The notes beneath the pieces are model-generated. The model saw nothing but the letters and a program-made list of their open reading frames with translations, did not search any database and was not told the DNA's origin. 64,000 nucleotides of DNA from Bartonella grahamii subsp. shimonis (GTDB taxonomy: Bacteria; Pseudomonadota; Alphaproteobacteria; Rhizobiales; Rhizobiaceae), in NCBI RefSeq assembly GCF_036327415.1, contig NZ_CP123961.1:868001-932000 (forward strand), given 5' to 3'. Below, piece after piece: positions 55,571 through 64,000 of the stretch. The position numbers and the translations under genes were made by a program. Numbering within the stretch: the stretch's first letter is position 1; the number at the start of each line of letters is the position of its first letter.

Positions 55571-57793
55571 TTAAATGACAAGTTTTGAGAAGTCCGCAAC
55601 CGATTGTGTAACAATGTGAATACGTTTGAGAAGAGCAAGACGGTTAGCACGAACAGCAGGTTTTTTATCATTCACCAATACTTTTTCAAAAAATATATCA
55701 ATCAACTTTCCAAGTGGTGCTAGCACACTGAGCGCAAATGATAAATTTGTTGCATTGATGGGAGCAAGAACCTTTTTTTCTACTTCACAGATTGCGTGAT
55801 AGAGCTGCTTTTCTTCTTTCTCGACAAAGAGCTCAGGATTAATTTCATTTGCTATTGTTGTGCTTTTTTGAAATTCATTTTCAAGAATATTGGCAGTACG
55901 TTTTACAGAGGCTACAAAGTTCATTCCATCATGGGTATTGATAAAAGCGATAAGCGATTCGACACGACGTGCAATCAATAAAAAATCATCAGAATCTTTA
56001 TTTAAAACGGCTTCAAGGGCATCGTAACGAGCACCTTCCTCTTTTAGATAGATTTTCAAACGGTCATGAAAAAAGAATAACAGGTCTGATAAAATATATT
56101 CTGTTTTTTCTGGAAGCAGATTCTGCAATTGTGAATTTTTTCTTTGAGAGACTTCATATTTATTTTTTTGTTGTAGGAAAAGATTCGTTGCTAACTGAAA
56201 CAGTGGCATAAGATTGATTTTCCAGTCTCGCGAAAGTACAAGCCTAATAATTCCCAATGCTGCTCGTCTTAACGCATAGGGATCTTTTGAGCCCGTTGGT
56301 TTTTCATTAATGAGCCAAAAGCCAACAAGCATGTCAATTTTATCGGCGAGCATAACGGTTATAGCAAGTGGTTCTTGTGGAAGACGATCTGTTGGTCCTT
56401 GAGGTTTATAATGGTCCTCGATTGCTACAGCTACGCGAGGATCTTCCCCTTGAAGAAGAGCATATTTTTGCCCCATGACCCCTTGTAGTTCAGGAAACTC
56501 TCCAACAACTTCTGTTTGCAAATCAGCTTTTGCAAGGATTGCTGCACGTTTTGCTAAAAGAGGATCTGTTTTTATCAAAGGTGCAATTTCTTGTGCGAGT
56601 GTAGCAATGCGTTCTACTCTTGCACCTTGCGTACCTAATTTAGCATGAAAAGTTACATTCAAATGATCAAGTCGTGCCATTCTTTGATCAAAAGGTTTTT
56701 TTATATCAAGATCAAATTTTTTTATAGAAGATTCCAATTGTTGAATATCAGGCAAATTACGCTGATCGGTTTGCCAAAAATAAAGTGCATCAGAAAGACG
56801 GGCACGGACAACTTTACTATTTCCTTTTGAAATTTCTTTACCTTCATCATTTGCAAGAATATTAGAAACGAGAATAAAATGATGAGAAAGTTTTACTTTT
56901 TCTCCTTGTTTACGGGTGACAAAACATTTTTGATTGGTTCGAATGGTCAAACGAATAATTTCTGGAGGAATATCAAGGAATGATTTGTCAAAATCACCCA
57001 TCAGGATAACAGGCCATTCAACAAGACCAGCAACTTCTTCTAGGAGGGGATTATCTTGAACCAATTCTAAACCGTTTGCAAAGCAGAGATTTTGGGCATC
57101 GGCTAAAATAATATTCTTTCGTCTCTCGGCATCCAGAATGACTTTATGGGTTTCAAGTTGAGTAACATAATCATCAAAGCGGCGCACTTGAAATGGCTTT
57201 CCATCACTTAAGAAACGATGACCATAAGTTAAATTATTGCTTTTAAGAGAACCAATTGTGAACGGAATAACATGTGTTTCACCAATTTCTGGTCCGAAGA
57301 TGCAAAGAATGTTTTGTAAAGGTCGAATCCACTTCAGAGCACCACTTTTCGTTGAATCTTTTCCCCAACGCATAGATTTCGTCCACGGAAAATTGCGGAT
57401 AATATCCGGTAAAATATCGGCAATAATTTCTTCTGCAGCTCGACCTTTTTTAACAATTTTAGCAATATAAAAATACCCTTTTTTATCATCATGTCCAATA
57501 TGTGCTTCAGAAATATCATTTAATCCTGTTGCACGTAGAAAACCATCAATTACATGCTGTGGTGATTTTATACTAGGACCTTTGCGTTCTTCATGGATAT
57601 CTTTTGAGCGTATGGAAAGTCCGCGTATGTCCAATGTTAGCCGACGAGGTGTCCAATATTCACGAGCAGCTTTATAGATTAATCCAGCATTCACAAGTTG
57701 ATCTGTAACAGATTTTTTAAGATCAGCAGCAGCTTTTCGTTGCATACGTGCAGGAATTTCTTCACTGAAAAGTTCAAGAAGAAGATCAGACAT
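55571..57793 (-). CDS. glyS: Glycyl-tRNA synthetase beta subunit
   Basis: The tRNA-recognising subunit of the alpha2beta2 bacterial enzyme. About 740 residues, beginning [20 protein letters not shown], with the family blocks [20 protein letters not shown] and [27 protein letters not shown] and a C-terminal anticodon-binding domain ([16 protein letters not shown]). Its ATG overlaps the glyQ stop (TAATG), which fixes the start at 57793. Confidence 0.97.
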   Translation of the reverse strand: MSDLLLELFSEEIPARMQRKAAADLKKSVTDQLVNAGLIYKAAREYWTPRRLTLDIRGLSIRSKDIHEERKGPSIKSPQHVIDGFLRATGLNDISEAHIGHDDKKGYFYIAKIVKKGRAAEEIIADILPDIIRNFPWTKSMRWGKDSTKSGALKWIRPLQNILCIFGPEIGETHVIPFTIGSLKSNNLTYGHRFLSDGKPFQVRRFDDYVTQLETHKVILDAERRKNIILADAQNLCFANGLELVQDNPLLEEVAGLVEWPVILMGDFDKSFLDIPPEIIRLTIRTNQKCFVTRKQGEKVKLSHHFILVSNILANDEGKEISKGNSKVVRARLSDALYFWQTDQRNLPDIQQLESSIKKFDLDIKKPFDQRMARLDHLNVTFHAKLGTQGARVERIATLAQEIAPLIKTDPLLAKRAAILAKADLQTEVVGEFPELQGVMGQKYALLQGEDPRVAVAIEDHYKPQGPTDRLPQEPLAITVMLADKIDMLVGFWLINEKPTGSKDPYALRRAALGIIRLVLSRDWKINLMPLFQLATNLFLQQKNKYEVSQRKNSQLQNLLPEKTEYILSDLLFFFHDRLKIYLKEEGARYDALEAVLNKDSDDFLLIARRVESLIAFINTHDGMNFVASVKRTANILENEFQKSTTIANEINPELFVEKEEKQLYHAICEVEKKVLAPINATNLSFALSVLAPLGKLIDIFFEKVLVNDKKPAVRANRLALLKRIHIVTQSVADFSKLVI

Positions 57794-58734
57794 TAGGCTT
57801 CTCCAGTGTATATTTGTCCAGCTTCTGTGAGTAAGAAGGCTTCCCCACAACGGCGTGCGAGATCACGAACACGAAGAATGTAATTTTGTCGTTCGGTTAC
57901 AGAAATAACACCACGTGCTTGCAAAAGATTAAAGATATGGCTCGCTTTAATACATTGATCATAGGCAGGAAAAACACAGCGATGTAATACATTTTCTTTA
58001 TTTGGTTTTCCAGCATCAAGAAGTGCGCTGCATTCGCGTTCTGCATCGATAAAGTGCTGATGTAACAGTTTTGTATCAGCAAATTCGAAGTTGTAATATG
58101 AGTATTCCTGTTCTGCCTGTAAAAAAATATCTCTATAACTTATTTTGTTTTCTCCCTCCAATCCATTAAAGTTAAGGTCATAGACGTTATCAACCCCTTG
58201 GATATACATCGCTAGACGCTCAAGACCGTATGTGAGCTCCCCTGAAACTGGAGCACACTCAATGCCACAAACTTGTTGAAAATAAGTAAATTGAGAGACT
58301 TCCATTCCATCGCACCAGCATTCCCATCCAAGCCCCCAAGCACCAAGGGTGGGACTTTCCCAATCATCTTCAACAAAGCGAATATCATGCAGTTTTATAT
58401 CAAGCCCGATAGCTTGTAGCGACTTTATATAAAGTTCTTGTAGATTGAGCGGGGAGGGTTTGAGAAGCACTTGGAATTGATAATAGTGTTGTAAACGATT
58501 TGGATTCTTACCATATCGGCCATCTGTTGGACGTCTGGAGGGTTGGACATAAGCAACTTTCCAAGGGCGTGGACCTAGAGAGCGTAATGTTGTTGCTGGA
58601 TGAAAAGTCCCAGCTCCGACTTCCATATCGTAAGGTTGCAAAATTGCACATCCATAGTATGCCCAATAATTTTGCAAAGTTAAGATTAGTCCCTGAAAAG
58701 AACGTTTGGGGTTAAGATGTTCAGGTAGTTTCAC
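57793..58734 (-). CDS. glyQ: Glycyl-tRNA synthetase alpha subunit
   Basis: The catalytic class II synthetase subunit for glycine. 313 residues with [20 protein letters not shown] at the start, [39 protein letters not shown] (motif 2 region) and [20 protein letters not shown] (motif 3). It is upstream of and translationally coupled to glyS. Confidence 0.97.
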   Translation of the reverse strand: MKLPEHLNPKRSFQGLILTLQNYWAYYGCAILQPYDMEVGAGTFHPATTLRSLGPRPWKVAYVQPSRRPTDGRYGKNPNRLQHYYQFQVLLKPSPLNLQELYIKSLQAIGLDIKLHDIRFVEDDWESPTLGAWGLGWECWCDGMEVSQFTYFQQVCGIECAPVSGELTYGLERLAMYIQGVDNVYDLNFNGLEGENKISYRDIFLQAEQEYSYYNFEFADTKLLHQHFIDAERECSALLDAGKPNKENVLHRCVFPAYDQCIKASHIFNLLQARGVISVTERQNYILRVRDLARRCGEAFLLTEAGQIYTGEA

Positions 58735-58825
58735 GCTTTATACTCTTTATATTGGACTAAACAAAAAACAAAGTAATTTTAGTTTCTCTGTTTATTATTT
58801 CATGTTGTTTATGGTTAAGCATTGT

Positions 58826-60520
58826 TTATTGCAAACCAAATTTCAACTTTTCTTGAATTTGTTCAGAATTTTCTGGTTTTCCGTCAATTGCGTGGTTCCA
58901 TTGAAAGATTGCTTCACGTTTACGTCCAACTTTCCAATAGGCATCCCCTAAATGATCATTCAGTGTTGGGTCCTCAGGTTGTAATCTGACAGCATTTTCT
59001 AATATTTGCACTGCTTTATTATATTCTTTTAATTTATAATAAGCCCACCCTAAAGAATCGAGAATATGACTGTTGTGAGCTTGCAAAGCAGAAGCTTTTT
59101 GCAGCATACGGAGCGATTCTTCAAGCTTCTCACCACGTTCCACAAGGGAATAGGCTAAATAATTAAGAACCTGCGGTTGGTTTGGGAAAAATTCAAGTGA
59201 TTTTCGCAAATTAATTTCCGCTTTTGGCCATTGCTTTAAACGTTCAAAAGCAATACCACGCTGATAAAAGAGTTTCCAATCGTCCTGCTGAAAGTTTTTT
59301 ATCTGAGCAATAGCGTAGTCTAGAGTTTTAATGGCCTCAAGAAATTTATTGTTCTGCATATAAAAAGCAACGAGCGTTATCAAAATATTACGATCATTGG
59401 GAAATTTTTCATTTAACAATGTGAGTAATTTTATTGCTTCTTTGTAATTATTGTTATTGGCAAGAAGGAATGCAAGATGAAGTTGTCCATCTTTGTAATA
59501 AGGAGATTTAGGGGATAAAGCGCGATAAAGTTTAATTGCTTGATGAGGATCACTCAATTTAGCAGAAATGTGTGCGAGCTGAAACAGTGTTGCGTTATTT
59601 TGAGGGTATAAGGCGAAAGATAATTGCTTAAAAATACGTGCAATTCGCCCTGAGTTTTTGTGGTTGAGGGCTGTTCCAAAATTATACAATACCTCGGCTG
59701 CTCCTTGTTGAGGTGTTTTAATAACTCTCTCTAAGAAAGAATTTTTTTCAATTTTTTCTCGAAAGTTCTTAAGGACTTCTCGACCTGACAACATTTGTTC
59801 GCCATGTTGGATTGTTTGAAGAGCTTGGTTGCGCATATTATGGCGCAATTGGAATGAGGCATAGGCGATGATAATACGTTCATAGGTATTAGGAGCGATA
59901 AGAGTCCCCTGTTTGTTACTAAGTGCTTTAATGAAATATTGTTTTGCATCCTTTGGCCGTTCTGCAAGGTCGCTCATAAGTGCTAGATGATAAGATATAA
60001 AAAGGTCATACCAGACAGGACCTTTGAGTTTCTTAAGGTCAGCGATTGCTTGAGATTTTTGTCCAGATCCAAATGTAATCCAAGCACCGATGAGTTCAGG
60101 TATTGGATTATTGGATGTCGGAGGTTCTTTTGATTTCAGAAGAAAATTGGCATTCTTATAGTCTTTTTTGATGAGACTTTCTACTGACAAAGTTAAGGAA
60201 ACAAAGGGAGTTATAACACCTTGCTCTTTGAGTTTTTGGGCTTGTTGGACAGCTTCTTTAAAGTTTCCTACCGAGAGCATAGCTTCAAGGAGCTCTTTTT
60301 GTGTTTCAATGTTATCAGGTTGATAAACGAGTGCTTGTTTAAAGTAATTGATAGCAAGTTCTGTTTTATTTTCATGATTTGCAACCCTTCCAGCTAAATA
60401 AGCACCTGTAAATGAGCTTGTATGAATTGTGGTGCTTATTTTACTGTAGGTGGGGGATGGCATCAGCATGATACCCACGATAAAGAGGGTAAAAAGTCGA
60501 GATACCGTTGCAGAGCACAT
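58826..60520 (-). CDS. Secreted tetratricopeptide repeat protein
   Basis: A 564-residue protein with an N-terminal signal peptide (RLFTLFIVGIMLMPSPTYS) and many TPR units (ELAINYFKQALVYQPDNIET; WPKAEINLRKSLEFFPNQPQ; YNKAVQILENAVRLQPEDPT). Proteins of this layout act as periplasmic scaffolds in envelope assembly. ATG 60520 has aagga 8-9 nt upstream and begins at the signal peptide; the frame continues back to 60571. It faces away from the polyprenyl synthase only by a short gap on the same strand. Confidence 0.88.
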   Translation of the reverse strand: MCSATVSRLFTLFIVGIMLMPSPTYSKISTTIHTSSFTGAYLAGRVANHENKTELAINYFKQALVYQPDNIETQKELLEAMLSVGNFKEAVQQAQKLKEQGVITPFVSLTLSVESLIKKDYKNANFLLKSKEPPTSNNPIPELIGAWITFGSGQKSQAIADLKKLKGPVWYDLFISYHLALMSDLAERPKDAKQYFIKALSNKQGTLIAPNTYERIIIAYASFQLRHNMRNQALQTIQHGEQMLSGREVLKNFREKIEKNSFLERVIKTPQQGAAEVLYNFGTALNHKNSGRIARIFKQLSFALYPQNNATLFQLAHISAKLSDPHQAIKLYRALSPKSPYYKDGQLHLAFLLANNNNYKEAIKLLTLLNEKFPNDRNILITLVAFYMQNNKFLEAIKTLDYAIAQIKNFQQDDWKLFYQRGIAFERLKQWPKAEINLRKSLEFFPNQPQVLNYLAYSLVERGEKLEESLRMLQKASALQAHNSHILDSLGWAYYKLKEYNKAVQILENAVRLQPEDPTLNDHLGDAYWKVGRKREAIFQWNHAIDGKPENSEQIQEKLKFGLQ

Positions 60521-60615
60521 GGAGCTAATCCTTTTCAAGATAATCAATCGATGGTGTTGTTTATAGATCATATCTCATTACTTTGTTGAGGAATACTGCG
60601 ATTCTTACAAAGAAT

Positions 60616-61632
60616 TCAGTTTACGCGCGCAATACAAAATTCAACAGTCTCAACGAGAGCATTGTAAGCAAGATTTTTGTTTATGGGAACAAGAGCATCA
60701 ATTGCATGTTTTCCATAGATGCGCGCTTGTTCTACTGTATCTGTGATACTATCATACTTTTCTATTAAGTGTTGCGCGTATGCGAAGGCTTCATTATTGT
60801 TATTGCCATCTTCAAGTGCTTGTTTCCAGAATTTTTTTTCTACCATATTTCCACGTTCATATGCTATAATAACAGGCATTGTTATTTTTCCTTCTCTAAA
60901 ATCATCCCCTATATTTTTTCCTAAGTTTTCAGCACTACCGCTATAGTCAAGTGCATCATCAATCAATTGGAAAGCTAAACCTAAAGATGTTCCATATTCA
61001 CGTAATGAAGAACGCTCGTTATGTCCATAGCCAGCAACAATCGGTCCTACTTCAGCGGCTGCTGAAAAAAGTGCGGCTGTTTTTGCATTGATGATTTTGA
61101 GATAGTCTGAAGGGCTAGTTTTGATATTTTTTGCAGCAGAAAGTTGCATAACTTCTCCTTCAGCAATAATTGCAGCAGCGTTCGCTAGGACAGAGAGCGC
61201 TTCTATGGAACCGACATCGACCATCATTTTAAAAGCCTGACCCAACAGGAAATCACCAACAAGTACACTTGCTTGATTTCCCCAAATCATCCGTGCAGTG
61301 GATTTTCCACGTCGCAAATTACTTTCATCAATCACATCATCGTGTAATAATGTTGCTGTATGCATAAATTCAACAGCTGTTGCGAGTTTTATATGCCCGT
61401 CACTTTGATAACCGAACATATGAGCAGAAGCGAGCGTAATCATTGGGCGTAATCGCTTTCCACCTGATGAAATAAGATGGTTAGAAATTTCAGGGATCAT
61501 CTCAATCTCTGATTTGGTCATAGAGAGAATAAATTGATTTACGCGCTCCATATCTTTTTGAGTAAGATTGACAAGAGATTGAAGAGAAATTCGATTATTT
61601 TTTATTTTTTCTGGTTTGATAGCTGCACTCAA
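60616..61632 (-). CDS. ispB: Polyprenyl diphosphate synthase (octaprenyl/decaprenyl type)
   Basis: Makes the long isoprenoid side chain of ubiquinone. 338 residues: LISSGGKRLRPMITLASAHM, first Asp-rich motif LLHDDVIDESNLRRGK, and second motif AFQLIDDALDYSGSAENLGK with GDDFREGKITMPVI. I choose TTG 61632 because aggag sits 7 nt upstream and the preceding frame (to 61716) lacks family character. The chain length is not readable from sequence alone. Confidence 0.92.
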   Translation of the reverse strand: MSAAIKPEKIKNNRISLQSLVNLTQKDMERVNQFILSMTKSEIEMIPEISNHLISSGGKRLRPMITLASAHMFGYQSDGHIKLATAVEFMHTATLLHDDVIDESNLRRGKSTARMIWGNQASVLVGDFLLGQAFKMMVDVGSIEALSVLANAAAIIAEGEVMQLSAAKNIKTSPSDYLKIINAKTAALFSAAAEVGPIVAGYGHNERSSLREYGTSLGLAFQLIDDALDYSGSAENLGKNIGDDFREGKITMPVIIAYERGNMVEKKFWKQALEDGNNNNEAFAYAQHLIEKYDSITDTVEQARIYGKHAIDALVPINKNLAYNALVETVEFCIARVN

Positions 61633-61872
61633 TGTGTTTACTCCTAGAGTATTGCAATGGACATATATAAAATTTACTTTGTTTACTAGCATAAAGGGGG
61701 TTTGGTTTTGACTCAAGCTTTTGATGGCGCTTTGAAGTGTAAGCTTGGAATGTTATTGGCAAGGAATGTTCTTTAGTGAGTGTAATTTTGTTGTTATGAA
61801 ATAATAAAAAAATTTAAAATAGAAGCTGAATGGCAAAAATGTGGTTTGTAAAGGTGAACATTAGGCTTTTAA

Positions 61873-62661
61873 ATGGATAAGACAGCGAATCAGAGTGGTG
61901 AAACAATTGACAGTTTTCACCGCGGGAAATTTTATTTGGTTCAACCCCATAAATATGGTCATCGTTCTGGAATGGATGCGATGTTATTAGCTAGTTTGGT
62001 TCCAAGTAATTTAAAGGGCAAGGTTGTTGATTTAGGTGCAGGCGCTGGAGCTGCAGGGTTGGCTGTTGCTTCGCGTTGTCTGAAAGTTCATGTTACCTTA
62101 GTTGAACGTTCAGCTTTTATGGTATCTTATGCTCAAAAAACGCTTATGCTAAAACAAAATAAACAATTTGCTAGCCGAATTTGTTTGCTAGAAGCAGATG
62201 TTACCTTCAAAGGGAATGCTCGTATAAGAGCAGGTTTGATAGATAATAGCTTTGATTTTGCGATTATGAATCCACCTTTTAATAAGCCTACTGATCGCAA
62301 GACACCTGATAAACAAAAATCTGAAGCACATGTTATGTCTGAAGCGATGTTTGATAATTGGTTGCGGAGTGCAGCAGCCATTGTTAAACCAGGTGGATAC
62401 TTAGGACTCATTGCGCGTCCACAATCGCTGACAGATATCTTGCGTGCTTTAGAAGGGCGTTTCGGTGGTATTTGTATAATTCCTGTGCATGCACGCGCGA
62501 AAACAGCAGCAATTCGTCTTTTATTTTACGCAAAACGAGGAAGCAGAACAGCTTTATCTATTTTACCGGCATTGGTTATACATGAAGGCAATAACCATAC
62601 TTTTTCACCACGGGTTGATGCAATTAATAATGGATATATAAGCTTGTGGGAACTTTTCTAA
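61873..62661 (+). CDS. tRNA1(Val) A37-N6 methyltransferase-like protein
   Basis: A 262-residue class I methyltransferase of the TrmN6/YfiC group. YGHRSGMDAMLLASLVP precedes motif I VVDLGAGAGAAGLAVASR; the amino-methylation motif is FDFAIMNPPFNKPTDRK (NPPF). Related enzymes methylate N6 of adenine in tRNA or rRNA. Start ATG 61873. It diverges from the polyprenyl synthase gene and is followed by the S49 peptidase, an order shared with other Rhizobiales. Confidence 0.88.
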   Translation: MDKTANQSGETIDSFHRGKFYLVQPHKYGHRSGMDAMLLASLVPSNLKGKVVDLGAGAGAAGLAVASRCLKVHVTLVERSAFMVSYAQKTLMLKQNKQFASRICLLEADVTFKGNARIRAGLIDNSFDFAIMNPPFNKPTDRKTPDKQKSEAHVMSEAMFDNWLRSAAAIVKPGGYLGLIARPQSLTDILRALEGRFGGICIIPVHARAKTAAIRLLFYAKRGSRTALSILPALVIHEGNNHTFSPRVDAINNGYISLWELF

Positions 62662-62725
62662 TAGTATCTTGTGTTTTTTAGTTTATTATTTAAAGTCTAA
62701 ACTTTGTTATTAGAGAGGTTTGACT

Positions 62726-62830
62726 TTGGGTGAAATTATATTTCTGCTTGTAATGTGGGGATTGATCGGCGCTTTTGGATGTTATCGCGTTCTTCCTTTT
62801 TGTTGTCCTTGCCTATTTAACTGTTCTTAA
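62726..62830 (+). CDS. Possible 34-residue Cys-rich membrane peptide
   Basis: TTG 62726 follows gagagg by 7 nt and reads LGEIIFLLVMWGLIGAFGCY and on to a Cys-rich end CCPCLFNCS before TAA 62830. One membrane-length hydrophobic stretch. It lies 22 nt before the S49 peptidase gene on the same strand. Weak evidence; may be chance. Confidence 0.3.
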   Translation: MGEIIFLLVMWGLIGAFGCYRVLPFCCPCLFNCS

Positions 62831-62852
62831 TTTATAAGGAGATTTTGTTTTG

Positions 62853-63701
62853 ATGGATGTTATTAAAAGTTTTATTCCACGCCGTTTTTTTTCCGAGAAA
62901 CTTGAAGTTCCAGTGGTGCGCCTTCAAGGAGCAATTATGGATTCATCAGCATCTATATCTCGTACCCTTTCCTTTAGTAGGTGTGCAAATCTTTTAGAGA
63001 AGGCTTTTGCACACAAAAAGTCACCGGCTGTTGCACTTATTATTAATTCTCCTGGTGGTTCACCTGTACAATCGCGTTTTATCTTCAAGCGTATTCGTGA
63101 CTTGGCAGAAGAAAAAAATAAAAAGGTTCTTGTGTTTATTGAAGATATTGCAGCATCCGGTGGTTATATGATTGCTTGTGCGGGGGATGAAATTTTTGCA
63201 GATCCTTCTTCAATTGTTGGTTCCATTGGAGTGGTTTCAGCTTCCTTTGGTTTTCCGGAGCTTTTGAAGAAAATTGGTATCGAACGGCGTGTATATACAG
63301 CAGGAAAGAACAAAGTTACCTTAGATCCATTTCAGCCAGAAAAAAAGGCAGATATTGAGCATTTGAAATCTCTCCAACTTGAAGTGCATCAAACTTTTAT
63401 CGATTTGGTTAAAGAACGGCGTGCTGAAAAATTATCAGATGATTCGAATCTCTTTACAGGAATGTTTTGGAGTGGAAAACAAAGCGTTGAGCTTGGTCTG
63501 GTTGATGGATTGAATGATGTACGTTCTGTTATTAAGGAGCGCTTTGGTAAGGATGCAAAACTTCGACTTATTATGCCTCCAAAAAGTTTTTTAGGACCTA
63601 AAACGCCTTCAGGAGTGACAGCACATACGGTTTATACAGTTGTTGATAGCGTATTGATGGCAGCAGAAGAGCGAGCACTTTGGCAGCGTTACGGTTTGTG
63701 A
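62853..63701 (+). CDS. S49 family peptidase (SppA-like)
   Basis: A 282-residue serine protease of the signal-peptide-peptidase A type, single-domain form. LIINSPGGSPVQSRFIFKRI, FIEDIAASGGYMIACAGDEI with the catalytic Ser of ASGGY, and IVGSIGVVSASFGF; a Lys some 50 residues later completes the Ser/Lys dyad of the family. No clear N-terminal membrane segment is present, unlike full-length SppA. TTG 62850 or ATG 62853 starts it, with aaggag 8-11 nt upstream. Confidence 0.9.
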   Translation: MDVIKSFIPRRFFSEKLEVPVVRLQGAIMDSSASISRTLSFSRCANLLEKAFAHKKSPAVALIINSPGGSPVQSRFIFKRIRDLAEEKNKKVLVFIEDIAASGGYMIACAGDEIFADPSSIVGSIGVVSASFGFPELLKKIGIERRVYTAGKNKVTLDPFQPEKKADIEHLKSLQLEVHQTFIDLVKERRAEKLSDDSNLFTGMFWSGKQSVELGLVDGLNDVRSVIKERFGKDAKLRLIMPPKSFLGPKTPSGVTAHTVYTVVDSVLMAAEERALWQRYGL

Positions 63702-64000
63702 TGGAAAGGATCATTCAAGTCAGAGAGATTTTTATCTAAAAACAGATGCTAGAAGAAAAAAGGCTTGAAATGATACGAATCAGAGCATGTCGTTTATTTT
63801 GTATGAGAACTCTTTATTTATTGTTTGTTTAGAAAACGATTAAGAATATTCCAAGCTGTTTATAGGGCTTGTGCTAAAAGTATGGATAAAAGGGGGGAAT
63901 TGTAAAAGGACCCTATGCAGGTGAATATTACGTCATATGATATCAAATGTACAAGCTTCGTTTCAAAGACATTCCTATTTATTTACACCTATTAAATTGA
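63702..64000. other. Intergenic end of window
   Basis: AT-rich, with no gene or motif that I can support before the window ends. Confidence 0.5.

Overview
The window looks like chromosomal DNA from a Bartonella, probably a rodent-associated species. It is AT-rich, and it has alphaproteobacterial gene content and order: F0 genes atpI-B-E-F'-F as a separate operon, glyQ-glyS, the YfgM-like gene next to der, a GCS2-type gshA, and a tRNA-His without the extra 5' G. Long stretches of decayed genes lie between intact housekeeping genes. The genus call is inference from the sequence; no database was searched.

Layout. Positions 1-2260 hold a gene remnant, pyrD and tRNA-His. From about 2.3 to 21.1 kb, between tRNA-His and a puuA-like gene, lies an accessory island with several small-peptide export modules and many broken genes. 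(a) 2.6-6.9 kb: a glycine-rich bacteriocin-like peptide (frameshifted), a second peptide remnant and five multi-spanning membrane proteins, one with a YhfC/CPBP-type protease motif set. (b) 7.1-9.3 kb: a broken citrate-synthase-like gene, a broken double hot-dog dehydratase and two membrane proteins. (c) 10.3-11.7 kb: a MATE pump. (d) 12.9-14.8 kb: three tandem copies of a promoter segment, then a 40-residue peptide ending in Asn, a 15-bp perfect hairpin and an MFS exporter, an arrangement resembling mccA-mccC of microcin C. (e) 12-16 kb: remnants of FMN reductase, type III restriction enzyme (twice) and Fic protein. (f) 16.6-19.4 kb, minus strand: a 12-3-12 palindrome containing a -10 box, a seven-codon ORF with a perfect ribosome-binding site, a HemN-like radical SAM enzyme and an MFS exporter. 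(g) 19.5-20.65 kb: remnants of a PLP decarboxylase and a methyltransferase, the same pair of activities as the MccE N-terminal domain and MccD.

From 21.1 to 40.8 kb the genes are intact: putrescine catabolism (puuA/puuB-like), zwf-pgl-edd, folD, an AsmA-like protein, rsmE, gshA, a cystine symporter, a BioC-like methyltransferase, comF, grxC, ubiG and lysC. From 40.8 to 44.3 kb is a gene-poor gap with a P4-type integrase remnant, duplicated lipoprotein remnants and a large palindrome. From 44.3 to 63.7 kb come nhaA, an AsmA-like hypothetical, an SLC13/RCK permease, a YfgM-like protein, der, the F0 genes, glyS/glyQ, a TPR protein, a polyprenyl synthase, a TrmN6-like methyltransferase and an S49 peptidase.

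The best candidates for an undescribed system are the heptapeptide / radical SAM / MFS operon at 16.56-19.36 kb and the Asn-terminated peptide / hairpin / MFS locus at 12.93-14.79 kb. Many frameshifts in the island fall in homopolymers, so sequencing error has to be excluded before calling those genes dead.
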